A stretch of DNA of 64,000 bases from contig JAHHIH010000006.1 of NCBI GenBank assembly GCA_019358835.1, forward strand, positions 1-64,000, written 5' to 3'. This stretch comes from Tildeniella torsiva UHER 1998/13D. Its GTDB lineage: Bacteria > Cyanobacteriota > Cyanobacteriia > Phormidesmidales > Phormidesmidaceae. Of this stretch, positions 42,877 through 52,249 are shown one piece after another. Position 1 is the first letter of the stretch. Each line of letters starts with the position of its first letter. Below the pieces are notes generated by a model. That model did no database searches. It was not told the origin of the DNA and was given only the letters and a program-made list of their open reading frames with translations. The translations under genes and the position numbers were made by a program.

Positions 42877-42955
42877 GGGGTAGGGAGTGGGTGGGTGAGT
42901 GAGGAAGGTGAGGTGGTGAGTGAGGAAGATGAGGGAGAGAGCCTAGAGGGTGAAT
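42871..42955 (+). repeat. G-rich tract with G-quadruplex motif after the lyase gene
   Basis: GGG-TAA-GGGG-TA-GGG-AGT-GGG-T-GGG (42871-42895) fits the four-tract quadruplex rule and includes the stop codon of the lyase gene. Purine-rich GTGAG/GAGGAAG repeats follow. Similar G-rich runs end the genes at 57089 and 61407. Confidence 0.55.
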
Positions 42956-43022
42956 GTTCCCTACAGGCCAATTTGCAGAACATAGGTTTAAACCGATGAT
43001 CGGTTAGTCCTTTCCGTGAGGT

Positions 43023-43169
43023 CAAGGACGACGGAACGTCCTTGTCGATGGGGGTCTGGGGCCAGCGAAATGGCCCCGGCAGCAGATCTGGTTTTCAGCT
43101 CAGATTGTGCGCCGCAACACCCAAGCCCCGAGTCAGACCCTAAATGGTGCATTGCTTCGCGAATGCACC
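43023..43169. repeat. Two intergenic hairpins before rpmG
   Basis: CAAGGACG (43023-43030) pairs with CGTCCTTG (43037-43044). GGTGCATT (43146-43153) pairs with AATGCACC (43162-43169); the latter, with TTCGCGA in the loop and CCTACG after it, is a word type common in cyanobacterial spacers. The rest of the 42956-43293 spacer holds nothing I can name except the presumed rpmG promoter. Confidence 0.55.
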
Positions 43170-43293
43170 CTACGGCGTTTAACGCTGTTTAACCAACGGT
43201 TTTACAAAATCAAATTTGGCAGATCTGAGCAGCCTGTGAAATAATGAAAGACTGTGTATTATTTTTGCCCGCCCTATTTTCAGGTAAACCGTC

Positions 43294-43482
43294 ATGGCTA
43301 AAGGCGTCCGCCTCGTCATAACCCTAGAGTGCACCGAGTGCCGAACCAACCCGGATAAGCGCTCCAACGGTGTATCTCGCTACACCACCCAAAAAAACCG
43401 TCGTAACACGACCAACCGCATCGAACTCAAAAAGTTCTGCACCCACTGCAACAAGCACACCATCCACAAAGAAATCAAGTAA
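43294..43482 (+). CDS. rpmG: 50S ribosomal protein L33
   Basis: A 62-residue ribosomal protein with the pattern [46 protein letters not shown]. Two CxxC pairs (CTEC and CTHC) are intact, so it is the zinc-binding form. Co-transcribed with rpsR, 9 bases downstream. Confidence 0.97.
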   Translation: MAKGVRLVITLECTECRTNPDKRSNGVSRYTTQKNRRNTTNRIELKKFCTHCNKHTIHKEIK

Positions 43483-43491
43483 CGAGCACCC

Positions 43492-43707
43492 ATGGCCTAT
43501 TTTCGTCGTCGAGTATCTCCAATCAAGCCCGAAGACCCGATCGACTACAAAGACGTCGATCTGCTTCGTAAGTTCATCACCGAGCGCGGCAAGATTTTGC
43601 CCCGCCGCATCACTGGCTTGACCGCTAAACAACAGCGGGCACTCACCACTGCCATCAAGCGGGCGCGGATTATCGCCCTGCTGCCCTATGTGAATGGGGA
43701 AGGCTAG
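43492..43707 (+). CDS. rpsR: 30S ribosomal protein S18
   Basis: A 71-residue small-subunit protein: [65 protein letters not shown]. Standard cyanobacterial length. It follows rpmG and precedes an RNase R-type gene by 35 bases, a conserved order in cyanobacteria. Confidence 0.97.
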   Translation: MAYFRRRVSPIKPEDPIDYKDVDLLRKFITERGKILPRRITGLTAKQQRALTTAIKRARIIALLPYVNGEG

Positions 43708-43742
43708 GCTAGGCTAGGGATGGCGATCGCTAGGGTGTTGGC

Positions 43743-45785
43743 TTGGTTGACAAAGGAACGCTAGTCGAATTTAAGCACCAGGGGCAGCCCCGTCTTGGGG
43801 TAGTAGACCGGCCCGAGGGCAAAAAAAACTGGGTGGTGATCGACGAGCGGGGCCAAGCCCACACCCTGCACTCCCGCGACCTCACCTATGAGGTTAGCGG
43901 CAACACCTATAAACCCACCGACATTGCCCCCTTCGCGGCCGAGGCTGGGTCATACATCGATCCGTCCAGCTTAGAGATCGCCTGGGAGTTTTTCACCGAA
44001 GCCGGGGAGTCTGCCGACCCGGCCAATTTGGCAGAGCTACTATTTTCTGACCAAAGCCCCACCTTTTGCTACGCGGCCCACCGACTGCTGGTGGAAGACA
44101 AGATTTTCTTTAAGCAGAAGGGCGATCGCTACGAACCCCGCCCCGCTGCCCAAGTTGACGAACTGCGGCTGCAACTCGAGCGTGAGGCCCAGCGCCAGCA
44201 CGAGTGGGAATCGTTTATCACCAAAGCCCGTCAGGCCATGGCCGGGGAGCCGGTTGGGTGGGAAAAGAGCGATCGCCCCCGCCTCGAAATCCTGGAGCGA
44301 CTAGCTCTGCTTGGCGACGAGTCAAGCCAGCGCCCCCAGGCCGTAGAAATTCTTAACGCCCTAGGTACTACCCCAACAGCAGCAGGTGCATTTGATACCC
44401 TAGTGGCACTGGGGCTATGGAGCATCCACGAAAATCTGGCCCTCAGGCGCAGCCAAGTTCCCGGTCACTTCTCTGAGGAAACCCTTGCCATGGCGCAGCA
44501 GCGTCTCCAGTCTCCGCAGCCTGACCCCGATGCCCACCGGGTAGACCTCACCCACCTCAAGGCCTACACCGTAGACGACGCCAGCACCCAAGAAATCGAC
44601 GACGGCCTGAGCCTAGAGAGCCTAGACGACGGTACCCAGCGCCTGTGGATTCACATTGCCGACCCCACCCGCTGGCTCATGCCCGGCGATGATTTAGATC
44701 TTGAGGCCCGCCGCCGCTGCACAACAATCTATCTGCCCACCGGCATGATTCCCATGTTCCCTATGGAGTTGGCTACGGGGGCCATGAGCTTAATTCAGGG
44801 GCAAACCTGCTGTGCCCTCAGTTTTGGCATCACCCTTACCGCTGACGGCGATATTCAAGACTATCAAATTCACCCCACCCTGATTCGCCCCACCTACCGC
44901 CTCACCTACGACGATGTCGATGAAATGCTAGAGCTGGGCATTACCGCCGAGCCTGAGATCCAAGGGCTGGCCCAGTGGGCCAAGGTGCGCGGCCAGTGGC
45001 GGCTCACCCAAGGGGCAATCAGCATCAACATGCCCGAGTCAAGTATCAAAGTATCTGAGGCCGAAGACGACATTGTCATCGAAGTCCTCAACGACTCTAC
45101 AGCCCGGCAAATGGTGGCCGAGATGATGATTTTGGCGGGTGAAGTAGCTGCCCGCTACGGGCAAACCCACGCCCTCGCCATTCCCTTTCGCAGCCAGCCC
45201 CAGCCCGAGCTACCCTCCGACGAAGAGCTGATTTCGCTGCCCACAGGCTGGGTGCGCGACTCGGCCATTCGCCGCTGCATGACCCGCAGCGAAGTGGGCA
45301 TCACCCCCAGCCGCCACGCCACCCTGGGGCTAGACAGCTACAGCCAGGTCACTTCCCCTATCCGTCGCTACCTCGATCTGGTGACCCACTTTCAGCTCAA
45401 AGCCCATCTGCGGGGCGAGCCGCTGCCGTTTTCGTCTACCGAAGTGACCGAATTGGCCATTGGCGCTAGCTCTGCCGCCTACGAGGCCACCCTGGTCGAG
45501 CGCCAGACTAAGCGCTACTGGGCTCTAGAATACCTGCGTCGCCACCAAGACCAACCCTGGGATGTGATGCTGCTGCGCTGGCTGCGCGAAGACGAAGGAC
45601 TAGGGTTAATTATGGTAGAAGATTTGGGCCTGGAGTTGGCCATGCGTTTTAACCGAGCCGTGGCTCTAGGAGAGCAGTTTCAGGTGCGGGTCAGCCATGC
45701 TAGCCCTCGCCAAGACGTGATTCGCTTTGAAGAAGTCGCGCCAGAGATTGAAGAAGCACCTACGTCAGCGATGACGGCTATCTAA
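43743..45785 (+). CDS. Ribonuclease R/II family exoribonuclease (RNB domain)
   Basis: A 680-residue 3'-5' exoribonuclease. A short N-terminal OB-like part (GTLVEFKHQGQPRLGVVDRPEGKKNWVVIDERGQAHTL) is followed by the RNB domain from about residue 265: VDDASTQEIDDGLSLE supplies the acidic magnesium ligands, and then IHIADPTRWLMPGDDLDLEARRR, MFPMELATGAMSL, and YSQVTSPIRRYLDLVTHFQLKA. A C-terminal S1-like end is present. Start is TTG 43743; upstream is a stop at 43731 and no in-frame ATG, so TTG is well supported. It probably takes part in RNA turnover in an operon with rpmG-rpsR. Confidence 0.92.
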   Translation: MVDKGTLVEFKHQGQPRLGVVDRPEGKKNWVVIDERGQAHTLHSRDLTYEVSGNTYKPTDIAPFAAEAGSYIDPSSLEIAWEFFTEAGESADPANLAELLFSDQSPTFCYAAHRLLVEDKIFFKQKGDRYEPRPAAQVDELRLQLEREAQRQHEWESFITKARQAMAGEPVGWEKSDRPRLEILERLALLGDESSQRPQAVEILNALGTTPTAAGAFDTLVALGLWSIHENLALRRSQVPGHFSEETLAMAQQRLQSPQPDPDAHRVDLTHLKAYTVDDASTQEIDDGLSLESLDDGTQRLWIHIADPTRWLMPGDDLDLEARRRCTTIYLPTGMIPMFPMELATGAMSLIQGQTCCALSFGITLTADGDIQDYQIHPTLIRPTYRLTYDDVDEMLELGITAEPEIQGLAQWAKVRGQWRLTQGAISINMPESSIKVSEAEDDIVIEVLNDSTARQMVAEMMILAGEVAARYGQTHALAIPFRSQPQPELPSDEELISLPTGWVRDSAIRRCMTRSEVGITPSRHATLGLDSYSQVTSPIRRYLDLVTHFQLKAHLRGEPLPFSSTEVTELAIGASSAAYEATLVERQTKRYWALEYLRRHQDQPWDVMLLRWLREDEGLGLIMVEDLGLELAMRFNRAVALGEQFQVRVSHASPRQDVIRFEEVAPEIEEAPTSAMTAI

Positions 45786-45916
45786 GGGCTTTTCCATAGC
45801 AGCTCAGTATAAATTGTTCATTAACTCACTTAATTTGAGCGGAAGGACTGTTCTCCCAGTGGGCACTCTTGGCCATAGCGCCCTGCGCTAACCCAACGTG
45901 CATTGAGGACACCCCT

Positions 45917-47293
45917 GTGTTTAAGAGTTTTCGCCCGCGATCGCCTCAGTCTCATACCGCTCAACCCAATTCAGCTCGACCAGAACGCTTGTCAGTGCTA
46001 GCCGCATGGGGAATGGCGCTGGCGATCGCGGCCCTCAGCGCCCTGCCCGCCAGCGCCCAAACCCTCAGCGAAAAGGTGCTGGCGATGGAGCAGGGGCTAG
46101 AGGAAGACTTTGCCGAATATTTTGGTGGCGAGCCGATGGCCGTCACCCAGGGGCCTAACGAAATCGCCGCTACCCTGGCCCGCATGGGAGCCGAAACCGG
46201 CACCAACCCCGCCGTCATCTGGGTGATTCCTCGGGGTGACCACCTGCATTTGGTGCTGCTGACTGCCCAGGGCCAGCCCATTGTGCGCGATCTCTACGAC
46301 GTGCCCGACGACCTCCTGCGCGCGACGGTCAACGATTTCATGATTGAGACCAGCAGCGTAGTGCCCCGGCGCAATCGTCCCGCCGCCCAAAAACTCCACG
46401 AGTGGATTATTGAGCCCTACGAAGCCGAGTTTTTAGCGGCGCAGGGCATCGACACCCTGCTGTTTTGTCTCGGTGGCGGCGTGCGCGGCGTGCCCCTGGC
46501 CGCCCTCCACGACGGCGAGCAATTCTTGATTGAGAAGTACAGCCTCACCCGAATTCCAGCCTTTAACCTGATTCAGACCGACTACACGCCCCTACGCCCC
46601 GGCAATATTCTGGCCATGGGAGCCTCAGAGTTTGACACCCAGGAGCCACTGCCAGCGGTGCCTACCGAACTCTCCAGTATTTTGTCAGAGCTGCGCGGTA
46701 CCCGGCCCGAGGGGGAGAATTGGCAGGGGCGATCGTTCCTCAACCAAGGGTTTACCTTGCCCAACCTGCGACTGTGGCTGCGGGCCCAATCGCCCACCGT
46801 GGTACACCTGGCCACCCATGCGGTGTTTGAGCCCGGCGACCCCAGCAACTCCTACATTCAGCTGTGGGATAGCCAGCTCAGCCTAGACGACATGCGCCAG
46901 ATGAACTGGAACTCGCCCTCCCTAGAGCTGCTGGTGCTGAGTGCCTGCCGCACCGCCGTAGGCGACGATGAAGCGGAGCTGGGCTTTGCGGGGCTGGCCC
47001 TGCAATCGGGGGTGAAGTCGGCCCTGGCCAGCCTGTGGAATGTGGATGACGCGGGCACTCTGGCCTTGATGAATGAGTTCTACAGCCACCTGGGGCAAAC
47101 GACTACGAAGAGCGAAGCTCTGCGCCAGGCCCAGCTCGCCATGCTGCGGGGAGAAGCCCGGTTTGAGGGTGACCAACTGCTGCTGCCGCGAGGTGCGGTA
47201 ACAGTACCGAGTGATTTACAGACCAGCGCTGGAGCCGATTTGTCCTCTCCCTACTATTGGGCTGGGTTCAGTTTGATCAGCAGCCCGTGGTAG
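45917..47293 (+). CDS. Exported CHAT-domain (caspase-like) protease-type protein
   Basis: A 458-residue protein. GTG 45917 is chosen because GAGGA lies 7 bases upstream; a TTG at 45869 is in frame but lacks a site. A signal peptide follows (LAAWGMALAIAALSALPASAQ). The CHAT domain fills the C-terminal 300 residues: LLFCLGGGVRGVPLAALHDG, the catalytic His in VVHLATHAVF, the catalytic Cys in LLVLSACRTAVGD, and SALASLWNVDDAGT. No TPR repeats, unusually simple. Followed by a DUF928 gene and a CHASE2 gene, a set often found together in cyanobacteria. An extracytoplasmic protease role is inferred. Confidence 0.85.
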   Translation: MFKSFRPRSPQSHTAQPNSARPERLSVLAAWGMALAIAALSALPASAQTLSEKVLAMEQGLEEDFAEYFGGEPMAVTQGPNEIAATLARMGAETGTNPAVIWVIPRGDHLHLVLLTAQGQPIVRDLYDVPDDLLRATVNDFMIETSSVVPRRNRPAAQKLHEWIIEPYEAEFLAAQGIDTLLFCLGGGVRGVPLAALHDGEQFLIEKYSLTRIPAFNLIQTDYTPLRPGNILAMGASEFDTQEPLPAVPTELSSILSELRGTRPEGENWQGRSFLNQGFTLPNLRLWLRAQSPTVVHLATHAVFEPGDPSNSYIQLWDSQLSLDDMRQMNWNSPSLELLVLSACRTAVGDDEAELGFAGLALQSGVKSALASLWNVDDAGTLALMNEFYSHLGQTTTKSEALRQAQLAMLRGEARFEGDQLLLPRGAVTVPSDLQTSAGADLSSPYYWAGFSLISSPW

Positions 47294-47455
47294 ATCCGAT
47301 TGGCCTGAGCCGAGCAACTTGATTGGAGCTTAATCAGCATTTACCAAAACTTAAAGCCCTCAGATCTGTCCCCGGTAAGATCACGGTTCTTTCCCCCATC
47401 AGACATTACTACCTTGAAGAAGACAGTTACTAGACTAAATCAGAGTTTTCTCACC

Positions 47456-48130
47456 ATGGGCACCGTCACTCAATCAAGATTTTTGCTGGCCCTGGCTATG
47501 GCGCTGGGACTGGCGGCATTGGTGGGTTCAGAGCCAGGGTTGGCGCAGTCTAGCGGCGGCGATCGCGGCGCATTTCCGGGCCGTCGGGTGGGGGGCGGCA
47601 CCCGTGGCAACTGTGCCATTGACAGCCGGTCTCTGGCAGCGCTAAACCCCGCCAGCAACCTGGGGGTGACCGCCAGCGATCGCCCCTCCCTTTACTTTTC
47701 GGTACCGACAGCCGCGACCCCCTACCACGGCCAGTTTATTCTCCACGATGCCGACGAAAATCGGCTGTACGAGACCACCCTGGTGGCCGGTGCTGAGCCC
47801 CTCGTTGGGGTACACCTACCTGCTAACTTGGTTAACTCCGACCAGGATTACCACTGGTACTTTGTGGTTGCCTGCAACCCCCGCGATCTCTCCCAGAATG
47901 TGGTGCTAGAGGGCTGGCTGCGCCGGGTACCCCTCACCACCGCGCCAGCCGATACGGCCCTGGTCGAAACTCAGCTCGACTTAGTCGAGACCTATCAGGC
48001 CCAAGGGCTCTGGAGTGATGCGATCGCGCTGCTGGTAGAGCTACGTCAGGCCCATCCCGACAACGCACTGGTTCAGGCTCAGTGGAATCGTCTGCTAGAA
48101 ACCCTCGATCTCGCTACTGTTGTGCAGTAA
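47456..48130 (+). CDS. DUF928 exported protein
   Basis: A 224-residue protein with signal peptide (FLLALAMALGLAALVGSEPGLAQ), a Gly-rich segment (GRRVGGGTRGNC), and the DUF928 beta-rich body (SLYFSVPTAATPYHGQFILHDADENRLYETTL, QDYHWYFVVACNPRDLSQNVVLEGWLRRV), ending in a helical hairpin. An alternative TTG start at 47414 would add 14 residues. Family function unknown, but it typically neighbours CHAT and CHASE2 genes, as here. Confidence 0.85.
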   Translation: MGTVTQSRFLLALAMALGLAALVGSEPGLAQSSGGDRGAFPGRRVGGGTRGNCAIDSRSLAALNPASNLGVTASDRPSLYFSVPTAATPYHGQFILHDADENRLYETTLVAGAEPLVGVHLPANLVNSDQDYHWYFVVACNPRDLSQNVVLEGWLRRVPLTTAPADTALVETQLDLVETYQAQGLWSDAIALLVELRQAHPDNALVQAQWNRLLETLDLATVVQ

Positions 48131-48139
48131 TCACCGGCC

Positions 48140-50716
48140 ATGGAGTTCTTTCGCCGATGGCCAATGCTCTTTCCCATACCCAATCGCCTGCGCATAGCGG
48201 GACGATCAATCCTGTTGACCAGCGTCTTAACGTCAATACTGCTGCTGGGTCTACAGTCTCTGGGCTGGCTAGAACCGCTGGAACTTAAAGTCTTTGACCA
48301 ATTTATGCAGCGGCGGGTTGACCTCGCTGCCGACAACAGACTGCTGATCGTCGGTGTCAGCGAAGCCGATCTACGCCGCTACGGCTGGCCCCTGAGTGAT
48401 CAGGTTTTGGCTGAGGGGTTGACCCAAATTCAGAAGCATGACCCACGGGTCATCGGCCTCGATCTCTACCGAGATTTAACCCATTCTCCTGGAGAACAGG
48501 CGCTAGCATCGGCGCTTCAGGCCGATAACCTAGTCGCCATCACCAACATTATTGGCGATGTTGCTGCGCCGCCAGGAGTTCCGCCGGAGCGTATTGGCTT
48601 CAATGACTTTGTCCTTGACCCAGACGGGGTGTTGAGGCGCAGCTTATTGTTTGTAGCTGGGGATGATCAGGCGTACTATTCTTTTGCTCTGCGGGTCAGC
48701 CTACGCTATCTGGCCACCGTTGGCAAAAAGTTTCGCTACGATTCCCAGGCTCTGTGGCTAGGACAAATGCCGATTTTGCCCCTGGAGACCTATCACGGGG
48801 GCTACCAGCGGGCTGACACGCGCGGCTATCAAACGCTACTGAACTATCGCAGCCGCTACAGCCCAGCTCCTACAGTGTCCTGGAGCGAGCTTATGGCAGG
48901 GCAGGTAGACCCCGATCAAATTCGCGATCGCATTGTGGTCATAGGCTCCCTCGCCCCCAGCCTCAGAGACATGCTGTACACCCCTTACAGCAACGACAAA
49001 GACATGCTGTATGCCCCCTACAGCAACGATATCGAAACCTTTAATGCCCCTGGCGTTATCATCCATGCCCACATCATCAGCCACCTGCTCGATATCGCTC
49101 AGCACCAGCGCTCGACCTTTAGCTTTTGGCCTCGATGGGGAGAGGGGCTGTGGCTATGGGGCTGGGCCATAGTCGGGGGGATTTTAGCTTGGCAGTTTGG
49201 CCATCCTTTAGGGCTTGGTCTCGGGAGTCTGACAGCCCTGGGGCTACTTTATTCTCTGGGCTGGGGGCTCTTTCTCCACACGGTTTGGATTCCGGTGTTA
49301 GAACCCTCGGTGGGGTTTTCCCTGGCCCTGGCAGTGACTATGGCCCATCGGCTCTTCTATACCTACAGCCGCGATCTGCCCACGGGGCTGCTCAATCGCC
49401 AGGCCTGGCTCAATCACCTGAATCAACACCTGTCGCCCCTGGCCGGGCGGCAGCACCTCAGCCCACCGGGCATTATGGTGGTGGGGTTTGACCGTTTTAA
49501 GCAGGTGAATGTCAGTCTGGGGCAGGCCACGGGCGATCGCTTGCTGCTGCTAATGGTTAAGCGCCTGCGACGGGTGATTCCCCGCACGGCCCAGCTGGGT
49601 CGGGTCAACGGCGATGACTTTGCCCTGGCCCTGCGGCAAAGCGATCAGGAGTTTCTGACCAATCTAGCCAATGCCATCCAGCAGGCGCTGGGAGAGCCCT
49701 TTAGCCTAAATAACCAAGACATTGCCATGACCGCCAGCATCGGGATTGTAGTACCTCAACCCCAGCAGGCTCACACCGCTGAGAACCTGCTGCGCGATGC
49801 TCAAACCGCCATGTATCGCGCCCAGCGCTCTGGCCAAACCCGCTACCAGGTGTTTGCGGCCAGCATGGCCACGGCCGCCGACCAGTTCACACTGGAAACC
49901 GAGATGCGCCACGGCATCGCCCACGAAGAGTTTGTGCTCTACTACCAGCCCATTGTTGACCTCGAAAGGGGGGATGTGGCCGGGTTTGAGGCCCTGATCC
50001 GCTGGCAGCATCCCCGCCAGGGGTTTGTGTCTCCCATGCGGTTTATTCCACTGGCAGAAGAGACGGGGCTGATTTTGCCCCTGGGCGAGTGGATCTGCCG
50101 CACTGCCTGCTGCCAGGCCCGTCAGTGGCAAGAAGATTTCCCTAACCACCCCTTGATGGTCAGCGTCAACCTATCGGGGCGACAGTTTGAACAGCCCCAT
50201 CTAGCCGACCAGCTGGGGCAAATTTTGCGGGAGACCAACCTCGACGGCCGCCGCCTCAAGCTTGAAATTACCGAGAGCATGGTCATGGGGGATGTTGAGA
50301 CCGCCATCGACCTAATGCTGGGGCTCAAAGCCCTGGGCTGCAAACTGGGGATGGACGACTTTGGCACCGGCTACTCATCGCTGAGTTACCTGCGACGATT
50401 CCCCATCGACACCCTAAAGGTCGATCAGTCTTTCATTCGCAATATGGGAGACAGCCGCGAAGACCACGAGATTGTGCGCACCATTATTGGTCTAGGCCAC
50501 ACCCTGGGGATGGACTTGATTGCCGAAGGCATTGAGACCCAGGAGCAGGCGGCAGCACTGCGATCGCTGGGCTGTGAGTTTGGCCAGGGCTACTACTGGG
50601 CCAAGCCCATGCCTGCGGCCGAGGCTTCGGCGCTGCTCAGCGCCAGCCCGCTACCGCCAGGAAGCCGAGACCTCATGCACGGAGTCGGCGATCGCCCCAT
50701 CCTCCACCAGCCTTAG
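48140..50716 (+). CDS. CHASE2 sensor with degenerate GGDEF and intact EAL domain
   Basis: An 858-residue membrane signalling protein. An N-terminal membrane helix (LTSVLTSILLLGLQSLGW) is followed by the extracytoplasmic CHASE2 domain (residues 45-320), then three membrane helices, then GGDEF (about 410-570) with RVNGDDF in place of GGDEF, and EAL (about 580-840) with E617-A-L, KLEITESM, DDFGTGYSSLSYL, LKVDQSFI and AEGIETQEQ all kept. So it is probably a cyclic-di-GMP phosphodiesterase, with the GGDEF domain regulatory. A 33-bp unit is duplicated at 48968-49033 within CHASE2. It lies 9 bases after the DUF928 gene, so it is cotranscribed. Its 3' end overlaps the MFS gene. Confidence 0.9.
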   Translation: MEFFRRWPMLFPIPNRLRIAGRSILLTSVLTSILLLGLQSLGWLEPLELKVFDQFMQRRVDLAADNRLLIVGVSEADLRRYGWPLSDQVLAEGLTQIQKHDPRVIGLDLYRDLTHSPGEQALASALQADNLVAITNIIGDVAAPPGVPPERIGFNDFVLDPDGVLRRSLLFVAGDDQAYYSFALRVSLRYLATVGKKFRYDSQALWLGQMPILPLETYHGGYQRADTRGYQTLLNYRSRYSPAPTVSWSELMAGQVDPDQIRDRIVVIGSLAPSLRDMLYTPYSNDKDMLYAPYSNDIETFNAPGVIIHAHIISHLLDIAQHQRSTFSFWPRWGEGLWLWGWAIVGGILAWQFGHPLGLGLGSLTALGLLYSLGWGLFLHTVWIPVLEPSVGFSLALAVTMAHRLFYTYSRDLPTGLLNRQAWLNHLNQHLSPLAGRQHLSPPGIMVVGFDRFKQVNVSLGQATGDRLLLLMVKRLRRVIPRTAQLGRVNGDDFALALRQSDQEFLTNLANAIQQALGEPFSLNNQDIAMTASIGIVVPQPQQAHTAENLLRDAQTAMYRAQRSGQTRYQVFAASMATAADQFTLETEMRHGIAHEEFVLYYQPIVDLERGDVAGFEALIRWQHPRQGFVSPMRFIPLAEETGLILPLGEWICRTACCQARQWQEDFPNHPLMVSVNLSGRQFEQPHLADQLGQILRETNLDGRRLKLEITESMVMGDVETAIDLMLGLKALGCKLGMDDFGTGYSSLSYLRRFPIDTLKVDQSFIRNMGDSREDHEIVRTIIGLGHTLGMDLIAEGIETQEQAAALRSLGCEFGQGYYWAKPMPAAEASALLSASPLPPGSRDLMHGVGDRPILHQP

Positions 50717-52144
50717 CGGGTCTACTGCCTGGCGATAGGCCCACGTCACCAGGGACGCCATGACGCACAACCCCGCCAACAGCCCTAGGGTTGGAGCCAG
50801 CCCCAAAGCCTGCTGTAGAACCGGCAGCCCAAAGGTGCCTAATACCGCCCCAGCTTTGGCGATGGCCGCCGCTAACCCGGCCCCACTCGCTCGAATCGCA
50901 GCCGGAAACACGGCCCCCGACAGGAGAAAAGTGGTGGCATTGGGGCCGGCATTCATCAACAGGTTAAACAGTAGAAAGCCGCCAAAAATCAACCCCATTG
51001 CCGCGCGGCTCTCGGCTGGCAGCCCTGCCGAAGCCGCCAGCAGCCCTAGCCCTAGGGCCATACCTAAAAAACCAACGATTTGCAGTGCGATCGGCCCCAG
51101 CCGCTTCACCAGCAGCACCGCCAGAACAAAGCCGAGGATTAAGAAGACATCGACTAGAGCCGAGCCCTTAGCTGAGGCCAGGGTTTGCGCCACCAGATCC
51201 GACGATCCGCTAAACACCAAAACGCCCAAAATAACCGGGGTAAAAATGCCCACGCCGTAGGTGGCAATATCCTGCAAGAACCAGGGCACCGCAGCCAGCA
51301 GCGTCTGACGGCGATAGATCGGCGCAAACAGGTCTCGATAGCGCAGCTTAGGGTGGTTGTCTGGTGACATGGGATCGGGCTCTAGGGTAATGGGCTCCCC
51401 CAACAGCTCAGAGGCTATGGCAGATGCCCCTTCATAGTCGCCCTGGGCCAGCAGGTAAGCGGGGCTTTCAAAGGAGACCGCCAGACGGGCTAGCGCGACC
51501 CCCAGCGCTAGAACCACCCCCACCCCAAGCATCCAGCGCCAGGCATAGTGAATCGCTATCTGCTCGTCGCCGGGATAGCCCACCGAAAATCCGTACAGAA
51601 TGGCGACGCCTACCAGCGCCCCCAGCAGCGCCCCCACGGCCTGAAACGAGAACGCGCCAATAACTAGCCGATCGCGGTGGCGCGTGGGCACATTTTCGAC
51701 GATGTAAGCCACGCTGATGGGATAGTCGGCCCCGATCGCCACCCCAACCAATACCCGAAAGACCAGTAGCGACGACAGGTTCCAGGCCAGGGCTGTGCCA
51801 GCGGTAGCCACCACAAATAGAATGACATCGGCAATCAGCATGGGTTGGCGGCCCAGCTTATCGGTGAGCGGGCCGAGGAATAGCGAGCCCAGCAGGGAAC
51901 CAGCGATCGCCGCCGCCGCCACAGCCCCAACCGCCGCTGGCCCCAGGTCTAAGTCACGCTGCAAAAACGGTAGGGCAACTCCAATAATAAAAAAGTCAAA
52001 CCCGTCTAGGGCAATTAAGCTGGCGGCCAACAGCCAAAGTCGCACCATCGGGCGCGTGATCGCAGCGCCGTCAAGACGCTGCTGAAAGGCCGGGGGCAGA
52101 GCAGTTGTGGTCATAGCGAAGGATTCATTTGCCTGGTTTACCAT
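50651..52144 (-). CDS. MFS transporter
   Basis: A 497-residue secondary transporter with twelve hydrophobic segments. Major facilitator marks: FLGPLTDKLGRQPML between helices 2 and 3, and FRVLVGVAIGADYPISVAYIVENVPTRHRDR between 4 and 5; the GxDYP motif is typical of phosphate or sugar symporter relatives. Substrate is not determinable. The start could be ATG 52144 (MVNQANESFAM) or 52114 (MTTTALPP). Convergent with the CHASE2 gene and overlapping it by 66 bases. Confidence 0.85.
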   Translation of the reverse strand: MVNQANESFAMTTTALPPAFQQRLDGAAITRPMVRLWLLAASLIALDGFDFFIIGVALPFLQRDLDLGPAAVGAVAAAAIAGSLLGSLFLGPLTDKLGRQPMLIADVILFVVATAGTALAWNLSSLLVFRVLVGVAIGADYPISVAYIVENVPTRHRDRLVIGAFSFQAVGALLGALVGVAILYGFSVGYPGDEQIAIHYAWRWMLGVGVVLALGVALARLAVSFESPAYLLAQGDYEGASAIASELLGEPITLEPDPMSPDNHPKLRYRDLFAPIYRRQTLLAAVPWFLQDIATYGVGIFTPVILGVLVFSGSSDLVAQTLASAKGSALVDVFLILGFVLAVLLVKRLGPIALQIVGFLGMALGLGLLAASAGLPAESRAAMGLIFGGFLLFNLLMNAGPNATTFLLSGAVFPAAIRASGAGLAAAIAKAGAVLGTFGLPVLQQALGLAPTLGLLAGLCVMASLVTWAYRQAVDPLRLVEDGAIADSVHEVSASWR

Positions 52145-52249
52145 ACCAACCTGGGGAAAGACCGGGGTGCTGCGGCGCTGTATTGCTAGCATCAGACTGA
52201 GGCTGATGGAGTCTGCTATGCCTAACAGGATATTTTGGAAGGCATTGCT

